Origin: Hymenobacter citatus
GTDB taxonomy: Bacteria; Bacteroidota; Bacteroidia; Cytophagales; Hymenobacteraceae
Direction of reading: 5' to 3'
DNA: 64,000 nucleotides
Assembly: GCF_014333615.1 (NCBI RefSeq)
Contig: NZ_JACSCY010000006.1
Span: 185,268-249,267, forward strand
Positions 31,725 to 40,151 of the stretch are shown one piece after another. The notes below the pieces were generated by a model that was not told the DNA's origin, did not search any database, and saw nothing but the letters and a program-made list of their open reading frames with translations. Position 1 is the first letter of the stretch. Each line of letters begins with the position of its first letter. The position numbers and the translations under genes were made by a program.

Positions 31725-34700
31725 ATGCCAAAACACGTACAGCTACGACCACACCGAGCCGCGGGCAAGCGGACGGTTGTAACGCTTGTTGCCCTGAGTC
31801 TAACGGGTTCGGCCGTGGCCGCCCGGCCCCTACCCTCCTCGCACGGCCAGCCCGTAGCAAAGGCGCTTCCGGCGCTGGTTGCTACCCCAGTTACGGGCCG
31901 CATCACCGACAAAGCTGGCCAGCCCATCCCCGGCGTGACCGTACTAGTGAAGGGCACCAACACCGGCACCACCACCGACCCCGACGGCCGCTTTCAGCTG
32001 ACCGTGGACGACCCCGCGCAGGCGGTGCTGGTGGTGTCGTTCATCGGCTACGAAAAGCAGGAGCTGCGCGTGGCCGACCAAACGGACTTCGCCATCACGC
32101 TCTCCGATGCCACTACCGGCCTCGATGAGGTAGTGGTGATTGGCTACGGCACGGCCAAGCGCGAGAACGTGACGACGGCCATTGCCACCCTCCCCAACCC
32201 CGAGAAGCAGGCCAACCGCCCTATTTCCACAGTGCAGGACATGCTGCAAGGCAACGTGGCCGGCGTGACGGTGCTGCAAAACGGCGGCGACCCCTCGGCT
32301 ACGGCGCGGGTGGTGATTCGCGGGGCGGGCACCTTCAACAGCGAGAACCCCCTGTACGTGGTGGACGGCATGCCCTACTACGGCGGGCCGATTAATCCCA
32401 ACGACATTGCCAGCCTCACGGTGCTGAAGGATGCCGCCGCCGCGGCTATTTACGGGGCGCAGGCGGCTTCGGGCGTCATCGTCATCACCACCAAGAGCGG
32501 CAAGGCCGGCGTGCCCCGCGTGACGGTGGATACTTACCAGGGCTGGCAGTCGGCCTACAAGCTGCCGCACGCGTTGAACGCGGCCGAGCAGGCCGCCGCC
32601 TACAACCAGGCCGCCGACAACGCCGGGGTAGGCCGCCCCGCCGCCCACGACCCCGCCAAGAACCCCTGGGGCCAGATCACGCGCACCGACTGGATAGACG
32701 AGATTTTCCGCACGGGCAGCATCTACAACCTGAACGCCACCGTGAGCGGGGGCAACGAGCGGGGCCGTTTCCTGACCTCTTTCGGCTATTTTGACCGCGA
32801 AGGGCTGCTGCGCAACACCAACCTGAAGCGCTACACGCTGCGCCTGAAATCGGACTACGACATCAGCCCGAAGATTACGGTGGGCCAGAACGTGTACATC
32901 AACCAGCGCGAAGCCCGCGGCACCAACACCAGCAACAGCTACTCGGGTAGCATCATCAACGCCATTTACATGCCCTCGGCAGCACCCGTGCGCAACGAGG
33001 ACGGCACGTTTGGGGGCGTTACGCCGATGGCGCCGGCCCCGGAGTTTGCCTTTGCCGGTGCCTACGGCGACGTGTACAACCCGGTGGCGCTGCTGGAGCG
33101 GCCTACCGTGAACAGCCCGCTGCTGAATCTGAACGGCATTGGCTATGTGGAATATAACCCGCTGAATAACCTGAAATTCCGCAGCAGCTTCAGCCTGGAT
33201 TTGCAGCGCGAGTCCTACAAGCGCTTCGACCCGCGCATTCCGGAGCCGGGCCGTACCAACACCATGAACTACCTGACCCAGAGCCAGGGCGACCGTCGCC
33301 GGTGGATTTGGGACAACCAGGTGAGCTACCAGAAGGCCCTGGGCAAGCACCTCTTCGACCTCACAGCCGTGTACTCGGCTCAGCGCACCAACTACGAGTA
33401 CTTCTGGGTGCAGGGGCAGAACTTCGACCGCGAGGACGACTGGTACCAGTACATCGGCAACGCCAAGGAGTTTGTGCAGCGCCCTACCAGCGACGTGTGG
33501 CAGGACGCCCTGACCTCGGCCATCGGCCGCCTCACCTACAGCTACGATGACCGGTACTTCCTGTCGGGTAGCGTGCGCCGCGACCAGACCTCGCGCCTCT
33601 CGCGCTACAATTCCGACTATTTTCCGGCTATTTCCGGGGCCTGGAAAATCTCGTCGGAGTCGTTTTTCCACGTGGCGCCCATTCAAACGCTGAAGCTGCG
33701 CGGCTCGTGGGGGCAGATTGGCAATATTCAGTCGGTGGCCTACTACGCCTACAACGTGCCGCTCGTGACGGGGCAGTCCTACCTGGGCAGCACGCCGGCC
33801 TACTACGCGGGCTACTATATTAATAAGCAGTCGAACCCCAACCTGAAATGGGAGCGGTCCGAAACGTTTGACGTGGGCCTGGACCTGGGCATGCTGGATA
33901 ACCGCCTGACCATCACCGCCGACTATTTCCAGAAATACACCCGCGGCCTGATCTTCGCCGTGGCCCCCAACACCAGCGCCGGGGTAGGCGAAGGCGCTAC
34001 CTCCAACGTGGGCACCGTGCTGAACAAAGGCGTGGAGCTGGGCTTGGGCTACAACGACCAGGTAGGCGAGTTCCGCTACCAGGTGAACGGCAACATTGCT
34101 ACCCTGAAAAACCGCGTGCAGGACCTCGACGGCTACGGCGCCGACTTCATCCAGCACGGCGACAACGTGCGCAGCCAGCTCTACCCTTACCGCTCGACGC
34201 CGGGGCAGCCGCTGTACTCCTACTACCTGATTCCCAGCGAAGGCCTGTTCCAGTCGGCGCAGGAGGTGGCGGCCTACACCAACGGCGAGGGCAAGCTGAT
34301 TCAGCCCAACGCCAAGCCCGGCGACCTGAAGTTCCGCGACACGAACGGCGACGGCCGCATCGACGACAATGACCGGGTGTACAAGGGCAACGCCATGCCC
34401 AAGCTCACCTACGGCCTTACGCTGGGCGGGCAGTGGAAAGGCTTCGACCTGAGCATGTTCTGGCAGGGCGTGAGCGGCGTGAAGCTGTTCAACGCCTATA
34501 AGTTCTCGACCTACAACGCCGGCTTGCAGGGCTACAACCTGGATAGCCGCGTGCTGAACGCCTGGACGCCGGAGAACACCGATACCGACATCCCGCGCCT
34601 CTCCACCAACGACGCCAACCAGAACTTCAGCCGCGTGTCGGACTGGTACCTGGAAAACGGCAACTACCTGCGCCTGAAAAACCTGACCATCGGCTACACC

Positions 34701-34886
34701 CTACCCGCCGCCCTCACGGACCGCGTGCGCACCGGCGCCAGCCTGCGCTTCTACGCCACCGCCGAAAACCTGGTGACCTTCACCAAGTATTCCGGCCTCG
34801 ACCCCGAGGTAGGCGGCATCGGCCTCGACGTGGGCACCTACCCCCTGCCCCGCACCTTTACTATTGGGTTGAATTTGGGGATTTAA
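31725..34886 (+). CDS. SusC/RagA TonB-dependent transporter (pair 2, no STN domain)
   Basis: 1053 residues from ATG 31725, which starts a basic segment and signal peptide (LVALSLTGSAVAA); a longer TTG start at 31638 is less likely. A carboxypeptidase-like domain (VTGRITDKAGQPIPGVTVLVKG) leads into the TonB-box region DEVVVIGYGTAKRENVTTAI, the plug (PLYVVDGMPYYGGPINP, LTVLKDAAAAAIYGAQAASG) and the barrel, ending in TIGLNLGI. It lacks the STN domain found in the other SusC, so signalling through FecR would have to come from that partner. It forms an outer-membrane channel with the SusD encoded next. Placement before phosphodiesterase and phosphatase genes suggests organophosphate ligands. Confidence 0.94.
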   Translation: MPKHVQLRPHRAAGKRTVVTLVALSLTGSAVAARPLPSSHGQPVAKALPALVATPVTGRITDKAGQPIPGVTVLVKGTNTGTTTDPDGRFQLTVDDPAQAVLVVSFIGYEKQELRVADQTDFAITLSDATTGLDEVVVIGYGTAKRENVTTAIATLPNPEKQANRPISTVQDMLQGNVAGVTVLQNGGDPSATARVVIRGAGTFNSENPLYVVDGMPYYGGPINPNDIASLTVLKDAAAAAIYGAQAASGVIVITTKSGKAGVPRVTVDTYQGWQSAYKLPHALNAAEQAAAYNQAADNAGVGRPAAHDPAKNPWGQITRTDWIDEIFRTGSIYNLNATVSGGNERGRFLTSFGYFDREGLLRNTNLKRYTLRLKSDYDISPKITVGQNVYINQREARGTNTSNSYSGSIINAIYMPSAAPVRNEDGTFGGVTPMAPAPEFAFAGAYGDVYNPVALLERPTVNSPLLNLNGIGYVEYNPLNNLKFRSSFSLDLQRESYKRFDPRIPEPGRTNTMNYLTQSQGDRRRWIWDNQVSYQKALGKHLFDLTAVYSAQRTNYEYFWVQGQNFDREDDWYQYIGNAKEFVQRPTSDVWQDALTSAIGRLTYSYDDRYFLSGSVRRDQTSRLSRYNSDYFPAISGAWKISSESFFHVAPIQTLKLRGSWGQIGNIQSVAYYAYNVPLVTGQSYLGSTPAYYAGYYINKQSNPNLKWERSETFDVGLDLGMLDNRLTITADYFQKYTRGLIFAVAPNTSAGVGEGATSNVGTVLNKGVELGLGYNDQVGEFRYQVNGNIATLKNRVQDLDGYGADFIQHGDNVRSQLYPYRSTPGQPLYSYYLIPSEGLFQSAQEVAAYTNGEGKLIQPNAKPGDLKFRDTNGDGRIDDNDRVYKGNAMPKLTYGLTLGGQWKGFDLSMFWQGVSGVKLFNAYKFSTYNAGLQGYNLDSRVLNAWTPENTDTDIPRLSTNDANQNFSRVSDWYLENGNYLRLKNLTIGYTLPAALTDRVRTGASLRFYATAENLVTFTKYSGLDPEVGGIGLDVGTYPLPRTFTIGLNLGI

Positions 34887-34897
34887 GCAGACGTAGC

Positions 34898-35020
34898 ACC
34901 CCACCCCCCGGCCCCCTCCCCTCCGGAGAGGGGGAGCCGAACGATTGGGGACGCAAGTAGAACGCACCGCGCCGCCGTGGCTCCCCCTCTCCCGGAGGGG
35001 AGGGGGCCGGGGGGTGGGGT
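34898..35020. repeat. Inverted repeat, family D, in the second susC-susD gap
   Basis: Arms of about 41 bp (34898-34938 and 34979-35020) pair apart from a one-base length difference. Same core as the repeat at 23940-24091, and like it placed exactly between susC and susD. Confidence 0.88.
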
Positions 35021-35041
35021 CCACCGAAAGAACAAACTCCC

Positions 35042-36604
35042 ATGAAACGCACATACGCTACCCTTCTCTTCACCTCCCTGCTCCTCGGTGCTGCTACCGG
35101 CTGCCAGGACGACTTCACCGACCTGACGCCCCAGGGCACCATCACGGACGCCAACTTCTGGCAGACCGACGCCGACGCGGTGGCCGCTTCCAACGCCCTC
35201 TACACCTACATGAGCAATGACGACATGTTTGGGCGCGGGTTTTTCTGGCTGATCAACGCCTCCGACGACATGGTGACCGGCCGCGTGCGGGCCACTGCCG
35301 CCAACGTGCGCAACTTCACGGCCACCGGCAACGAGGGCGACACCAACAAGATGTACGGCTACTCCTACCGCGTGATTCGCCGCTGCAACGAGATTCTGAA
35401 GAACGTGCCCGGCATGAGCATCAGCGAAAACCTGAAAAACCGGGCGCTGGGCGAGGCCTACTTCATGCGGGCCTTCACCTACTTCCACATTGCCACCCGC
35501 TACGGCGACCAGCGCGCCGGCGTGCCCATCGTGACGGTGGACAACATGGACCAGAACGCCTTCCCGCGCCCCGCTAGCGTGGTGGAAAACTACCAGCTGA
35601 TGGAGCAGGATTTCAAGAAAGCCGCCGAGCTGCTGCCGCTGGTCACCACCTATTCCGGTGCCGATTTGGGTAGGGCGCACAAGGATGCGGCCCTGGCCTA
35701 CCTCACCAAAACCTATGTATTTTGGGCGCAGTACGATAAGAGCAAGTGGGCCGAAGCCGAGAAGGCTGCCGATGCCGTAGCCAATTCCGGCTCGGGTAGG
35801 GCGCTGCTGAACACGGGCCAGCCGCAGCAGGACTTCCACAGCGTGTTCACCATCCCCAACAACTGGACTTCGGAGTACATCTGGTCGGTGGTGTCGGGCA
35901 AACAGGACGGCAGCATTCTGCCGGGCGTGCTGCTCGAAAACAAAGGCTGGGGCCAGTACAACGGCTGGGGCTACTTTCAGCCTACCTTGGAGCTGTACCA
36001 GGAGTTCGAGGCCAATGACCCGCGCCTGAAGGCGACCATCCTCACCTTCGGCGACGAGTTTACCTACCTGGGCGCCACCAAGCGCTACTCGTCTACCAAC
36101 TCGCTCACGGGCTTCCAGTTCAGCAAGTACATGCAGCCCTACGAAACGCCCATCGCGGCCCACCTGAACGCCAACGGCGACAAGCCCACCACCGACCTGA
36201 ACGTGCCGCTGATGCGTTACGCCGAGGTGCTGCTCTTGAAAGCTGAAGCCCAGATTATGCAGGGCAAGAGCGGCGACGCGGCCCTGAACGCCGTGCGCCG
36301 CCGCGCCGGCCTGGCTCCCAAAACCGGCGCCACCCTCGCCGACCTCAAACACGAGCGCCGCGTAGAGCTGGCCGGCGAGTTTGCCGACCGCCACGCCGAC
36401 CTGGTGCGCTGGGGCGACGCCCAGGCCGCCTACGCCAAGCCCCAGCACGGCCGCGCCTACGCCGACCAGTCGAACCCCGCCTCTACCTACCGAGTGGTAG
36501 AAGTGTGGCCCGCCCGCACCTTCAACCCCACCGTGCACCACGTGTGGCCCATCCCCCCCACCGATTTGGCCAACTCTGGCATCGCTCAGAATCAGGGCTG
36601 GTAG
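35042..36604 (+). CDS. SusD/RagB family outer-membrane lipoprotein (pair 2)
   Basis: 520 residues. Lipoprotein signal ends in AATGC. SusD landmarks: TPQGTITDANFWQTDADAVAASNALYTYM, the helical core with LKNRALGEAYFMRAFTYFHIATRYGD, PLMRYAEVLLLKAEAQIM, NAVRRRAGLAPKTG, ERRVELAGEFADRHADLVRWGDA and the C-terminal VWPIPPTDLANSGIAQNQGW. It pairs with the SusC at 31725. GGGTAGGGC words at 35668 and 35794 force GGT AGG GCG codons for Gly-Arg-Ala. The next gene, a GDPD-like enzyme, follows after 127 bp holding a family A hairpin. Confidence 0.92.
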   Translation: MKRTYATLLFTSLLLGAATGCQDDFTDLTPQGTITDANFWQTDADAVAASNALYTYMSNDDMFGRGFFWLINASDDMVTGRVRATAANVRNFTATGNEGDTNKMYGYSYRVIRRCNEILKNVPGMSISENLKNRALGEAYFMRAFTYFHIATRYGDQRAGVPIVTVDNMDQNAFPRPASVVENYQLMEQDFKKAAELLPLVTTYSGADLGRAHKDAALAYLTKTYVFWAQYDKSKWAEAEKAADAVANSGSGRALLNTGQPQQDFHSVFTIPNNWTSEYIWSVVSGKQDGSILPGVLLENKGWGQYNGWGYFQPTLELYQEFEANDPRLKATILTFGDEFTYLGATKRYSSTNSLTGFQFSKYMQPYETPIAAHLNANGDKPTTDLNVPLMRYAEVLLLKAEAQIMQGKSGDAALNAVRRRAGLAPKTGATLADLKHERRVELAGEFADRHADLVRWGDAQAAYAKPQHGRAYADQSNPASTYRVVEVWPARTFNPTVHHVWPIPPTDLANSGIAQNQGW

Positions 36605-36626
36605 CTACATGCCCAAACGGTATAAA

Positions 36627-36708
36627 GTAGAGACGCATACTTGCGTCTCGTCGTTGAACGTCCACCGTCTGAATCGTTCAACGATGAGACGCAAGTATGC
36701 GTCTCTAC
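36627..36708. repeat. Inverted repeat, family A, longest arms
   Basis: Arms 36627-36660 and 36675-36708 pair over 34 bp with one mismatch and a loop of only 14 bases. It lies between susD and the GDPD-like gene. Confidence 0.87.
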
Positions 36709-36731
36709 ACCGTTCAAACCTCATACAGTAC

Positions 36732-37556
36732 ATGATCAAAACCATTGCTTCTGCCGTCCTCACGGCCTTATTGCTCACCACGGCCGCCCACGCCCAAACG
36801 CCGCGCTTCCAACCCGCTCTGTCCCTGGAGCAGGGTCACTCCCACAACGACTACTGGCGTCCGCATCCGCTGTTCGACGCTTTGCAGCTCGGTTTCAAAA
36901 GCGTGGAGGCCGATGTCTTTCTGATTGACAGCACCTTGCAGGTAGGCCACGAACGCGCCGCCCTGCGCCCCGACCGAACCCTGCAAAGCCTCTACCTCGA
37001 CCCGCTACGCCAGCTCAACGGCCAGTATTACACCAAGCCCGCCGAGCTGTGGCTGTACGTCGATTTCAAGAACGATGGCCCCGCCACCTACGCCCGGCTG
37101 AAACAGGTGCTCGGCCGCTACCGCGAGCTGCTGTCTACGCCCCAGCAGCCCCGCCCCGGCGGCGTGCGCGTGATGCTCACCGGCGGCTACCCCCGTCAGC
37201 AGGTTCTCGCCGAGCCCGATCGGCTGGTGTTCCTGGATGGGCAGCTCACCGATTTGCAGCCGGAGCTGGCCGCCGCTATTCCGGCCGTCAACGCCGATTG
37301 GCAGAAGACCTTTCGCTGGGACGGGGTAGGCCAGATGCCCGCCGCCGAAGCCACCCGCCTGCGCCAGCTCAACGACCAGGCCGTGCGCACCAGCCAGAAA
37401 GTACGCTTCTGGGACTTGCCCGCCGCCACCGCCGCCCAGCGCCAGGCCGTGTGGCAAGAGCTGCTGCGCTACCCCGCCCTGCTGGTAGGCGCCGATGAGC
37501 TAAGCGAGCTAAAGCAGGTAATTGACGCGCAGCGCAACGCCACCTCGCGCAAGTAG
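36732..37556 (+). CDS. Secreted GDPD/PI-PLC superfamily phosphodiesterase
   Basis: 274 residues from ATG 36732, which opens a signal peptide cleaved after AHAQ; the frame extends upstream through the hairpin but that part is not gene-like. The barrel start has the catalytic His in GHSHNDYW and metal-binding Glu/Asp in KSVEADVFL, later LWLYVDFKND, as in glycerophosphodiester phosphodiesterases and the AIM6-like group of PI-PLC folds. Such enzymes cut glycerol- or inositol-phosphodiesters left by phospholipid breakdown. It is followed after 60 bp by the PhoA-type phosphatase, which could remove the exposed phosphate from its products. Confidence 0.8.
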   Translation: MIKTIASAVLTALLLTTAAHAQTPRFQPALSLEQGHSHNDYWRPHPLFDALQLGFKSVEADVFLIDSTLQVGHERAALRPDRTLQSLYLDPLRQLNGQYYTKPAELWLYVDFKNDGPATYARLKQVLGRYRELLSTPQQPRPGGVRVMLTGGYPRQQVLAEPDRLVFLDGQLTDLQPELAAAIPAVNADWQKTFRWDGVGQMPAAEATRLRQLNDQAVRTSQKVRFWDLPAATAAQRQAVWQELLRYPALLVGADELSELKQVIDAQRNATSRK

Positions 37557-37616
37557 AGACACAGCATCTTGTGTTTCTGCCCGATACGCCCCTTCCGAAA
37601 TACCTCTAACAATCCC

Positions 37617-38843
37617 ATGCGTTCTTTCCGTTACCTCCTGCTAATCAGTAGCCTTGGCCTGTCTGCCTGCGCGTCTTCCCAACCCGCTACCCCCGACCGT
37701 AGTGCGGTGATTGAGGCCATCAAGCATACGCCTGATGTGCGGCCGGTAGAGGTGCCGCTCTACAAGCGCGAGTACCAGTCGCCCGGCGCCTACCCCGTAC
37801 CTGACTTGGTACCCTACGCCGGCCCGAAAAAACCCATCAAGAACATCATTCTGATGATTGGCGACGGCATGGGGCCGGCCCAGGTAACGGGCGGCTTGCT
37901 GGCCAACCGGGGCCGCCTGTTCATGCAGCAAGCACAGACTACGGGCCTGAGCATCACCCAGAACCAGTACGGTAAGATTACCGATTCGGCGGCTAGTGCC
38001 ACGGCTATGGCTACCGGCCACAAAACCCGCAACGCCGCCATCGGCATGGACTCACTGGGGCATGAGTTTCGCTCTATTATGTGGGATGCGCGGGAGCACG
38101 GCAAATCCACCGGCGTGGTGGTGGCCTGCGAGCTGACCGACGCCACGCCCGCCTGCTTCGCCGTGACCCACCCCGACCGCAACGACCAGGAAGCCATTGC
38201 CTTGAAGTACCTCGCCGCGCCTATCGACTTTATGTATGCCGGCGGGCTGCGCGCCTTCACCCAGCGCCAGGACCACGCCGACCTGCTGCCGCAGTGGCGC
38301 CAAAAAGGCTATCAGGTAGTTACGAAGCCCGGCGAGGTAGCCAGCATTACCGGCCCCAAGGCCATAGCCCTACTCGCCGAAAACGGCCCGCCCGCCGTGG
38401 CCGAGCGCACGGCCGCTTATATAAACCAAGGCGTAGATAAGGCTTTGGAAGTGCTCAGTAAGAACAAAAACGGCTTCTTCCTGATGATTGAAGGCTCGCA
38501 GATCGACGATGCCGGCCACTTCAACAACGCCACCCAAAACGTGCAGGAGGTGCTGGACTTTGACCAGCAGGTGGGTAAGGCCTTCCGGTTTGCAGCCGCC
38601 AACGGCGAAACCCTGGTTATCGTAACGGCCGACCACGAAACGGGCGGCTACAGTATTATGGGCGGCAGCGCCCCCAGCGGCAAAATAGCGGCCAACTTTG
38701 CGACCAATAAGCATTCCGCTGTAATGGTGCCCGTGTTTGCTTATGGGGTAGGCAGTGAATTATTTACGGGCATGTATGAGAATACGGAAATTTATTATCG
38801 TATCAAAAAAGCATTGAATTGGAATAGCGCCGATAATAATTAA
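37617..38843 (+). CDS. Alkaline phosphatase, PhoA family, lipoprotein
   Basis: 408 residues from ATG 37617, which starts a lipoprotein signal ending in LSAC; it is therefore probably membrane-anchored, unlike soluble periplasmic PhoA. Active-site features: IGDGMGPAQ (metal Asp), DSAASATAMATG with nucleophile Ser124, MIEGSQIDDAGH, and TADHETGGY. The fold releases phosphate from a broad range of monoesters. It is the second, structurally distinct phosphomonoesterase in the same locus as PafA. The 3' end carries AT-rich codons and is followed by a family B hairpin. Confidence 0.93.
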   Translation: MRSFRYLLLISSLGLSACASSQPATPDRSAVIEAIKHTPDVRPVEVPLYKREYQSPGAYPVPDLVPYAGPKKPIKNIILMIGDGMGPAQVTGGLLANRGRLFMQQAQTTGLSITQNQYGKITDSAASATAMATGHKTRNAAIGMDSLGHEFRSIMWDAREHGKSTGVVVACELTDATPACFAVTHPDRNDQEAIALKYLAAPIDFMYAGGLRAFTQRQDHADLLPQWRQKGYQVVTKPGEVASITGPKAIALLAENGPPAVAERTAAYINQGVDKALEVLSKNKNGFFLMIEGSQIDDAGHFNNATQNVQEVLDFDQQVGKAFRFAAANGETLVIVTADHETGGYSIMGGSAPSGKIAANFATNKHSAVMVPVFAYGVGSELFTGMYENTEIYYRIKKALNWNSADNN

Positions 38844-38856
38844 ATGTAAACCAGAA

Positions 38857-38949
38857 CGTCATGCTGAGCTTGCCGAAGCATCTCGCGTGCTGACGAAAGA
38901 TAGTATCTAGCATCAGCACGCGAGATGCTTCGGCAAGCTCAGCATGGCG
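38857..38949. repeat. Inverted repeat, family B
   Basis: Arms 38857-38893 and 38913-38949 pair over 37 bp with one mismatch, loop 19 bases, just after the PhoA-type gene. Confidence 0.87.
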
Positions 38950-39085
38950 TTTTAACTATTTATCAAATTATTATGATTATCAAAAAATACTTAGTGGTTA
39001 AATAATATATAAATGCAAAAGGTTGAGAAAAGTAAAATAGATATTTGCTCAAGCTCTATTCTATTCATCTTTCCACTACTTACGC

Positions 39086-40039
39086 ATGAAACGCTCTACT
39101 ACCTTCCTTTCCGCGGTGGCCGGCGCCACCTTATTTCTTTCTTCCTGCAACAAGCTGGAAGATGTGCAGCCGGTTGCCGACGCTACCACCCAATCGGCCG
39201 TGGCCTACTCCCTCCACAACTGGATGGGCGCCGTGGACGCCAACGTGTCGTTGTCGCAGCTGAGCATCCCCGGCACCCACGACTCGGGTGCCCGGTTTGA
39301 GCCGGTGTCTGGCACGGCCAAGTGCCAGACGCTCACCATTGGGGAGCAGCTCGCGGCTGGGGTGCGCTTCCTGGATATCCGCTGCCGCCACATCGACAAT
39401 AGCTTTGCCATTCACCACGGCGCTATCTACCAAAACCTGAACTTCGACGACGTGCGCGCCGCCTGTCTGGCCTTCTTGCAGGCCAACCCCACGGAGTGTA
39501 TCATTATGTCTATCAAGGAGGAACACACGCCCAGCAACAACACCCGCACCTTCGAGCAAACGCTGAACACCTACCTGCAACAGAACCCCGACAAGTGGTA
39601 TCTGAGCGCCACTGTGCCTACCCTGGGGCAGGTGCGCGGCAAGATTGTGCTGCTCCGTCGCTTCGCCGCTGCTACCACCCCCAAGGGCATCGATGCTACC
39701 GCCTGGGCCGATAACACCACTTTCAGCATCAGCAACGGACAGGCCCAGCTGAAGGTGCAGGACCAGTACAAAGTGCCCGACAACGCAGCCAAGTGGACGG
39801 CTATGACGCAATTATTCGGCGAGGCCAAGACCGCCGCGCCCGGTCGCCTTTACCTCAACTACGCTAGCGGCTACAAGCCCGGTCTGTTCGGCATTCCCAA
39901 TATCAACACGGTTGCCAACGATATCAACCCGCGTATTTCCACTTTTTTCAGCACGCAAACCACTGGCCACTTCGGCATCATTCCGATGGACTTTGCCGAA
40001 GCCAGCCGAAATAATTTAATTGTTAAGACTAACTTTTAA
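39086..40039 (+). CDS. Phosphatidylinositol-specific phospholipase C, lipoprotein
   Basis: 317 residues with a lipoprotein signal ending in LSSC. The PI-PLC X-domain is clear: SIPGTHDSG with catalytic His65, GVRFLDIRCR, FAIHHGAIY with His111, then IIMSIKEEH and IVLLRRF. Bacterial PI-PLCs cleave phosphatidylinositol or GPI anchors into diacylglycerol and cyclic inositol phosphate. Bacteroidota themselves can make inositol lipids, but a surface enzyme points to host, plant or decayed cell membranes as substrate. It closes the plus-strand arm of the phosphorus locus. A strong bidirectional terminator follows. Confidence 0.9.
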   Translation: MKRSTTFLSAVAGATLFLSSCNKLEDVQPVADATTQSAVAYSLHNWMGAVDANVSLSQLSIPGTHDSGARFEPVSGTAKCQTLTIGEQLAAGVRFLDIRCRHIDNSFAIHHGAIYQNLNFDDVRAACLAFLQANPTECIIMSIKEEHTPSNNTRTFEQTLNTYLQQNPDKWYLSATVPTLGQVRGKIVLLRRFAAATTPKGIDATAWADNTTFSISNGQAQLKVQDQYKVPDNAAKWTAMTQLFGEAKTAAPGRLYLNYASGYKPGLFGIPNINTVANDINPRISTFFSTQTTGHFGIIPMDFAEASRNNLIVKTNF

Positions 40040-40047
40040 CAGAATTT

Positions 40048-40094
40048 TAAAAGCGCGCTACACGTATATAGTTTATACGTGTAGCGCGCTTTTA
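40048..40094. terminator. Bidirectional intrinsic terminator after the PI-PLC gene
   Basis: Perfect 20-bp arms (40049-40068 and 40074-40093) around a 5-base loop; the arms begin with AAAA and end with TTTT, so the hairpin has a T-run on either strand. Confidence 0.9.
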
Positions 40095-40151
40095 TCATTT
40101 CATTATCACGAATAAGCTAATTAATTAAAATTCATTTCAGAATAAAAGGCC

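Noticed and set aside
31944..34157. Very long open frame on the minus strand (737 codons) opposite the second susC gene
   Set aside because: It is a GC-rich shadow of the susC coding sequence. The protein is Val/His/Gly/Ala-rich with no recognisable domain, while the plus strand has a full SusC.
34883..36541. 552-codon minus-strand frame opposite the second susD gene
   Set aside because: Shadow frame. Its tail translates the inverted repeat and the antisense of SusD; composition is unnatural.
3057..38949. Intergenic inverted repeats considered as CRISPR arrays
   Set aside because: No regular direct repeat-spacer series and no cas genes. The units are dispersed inverted pairs with single loops.
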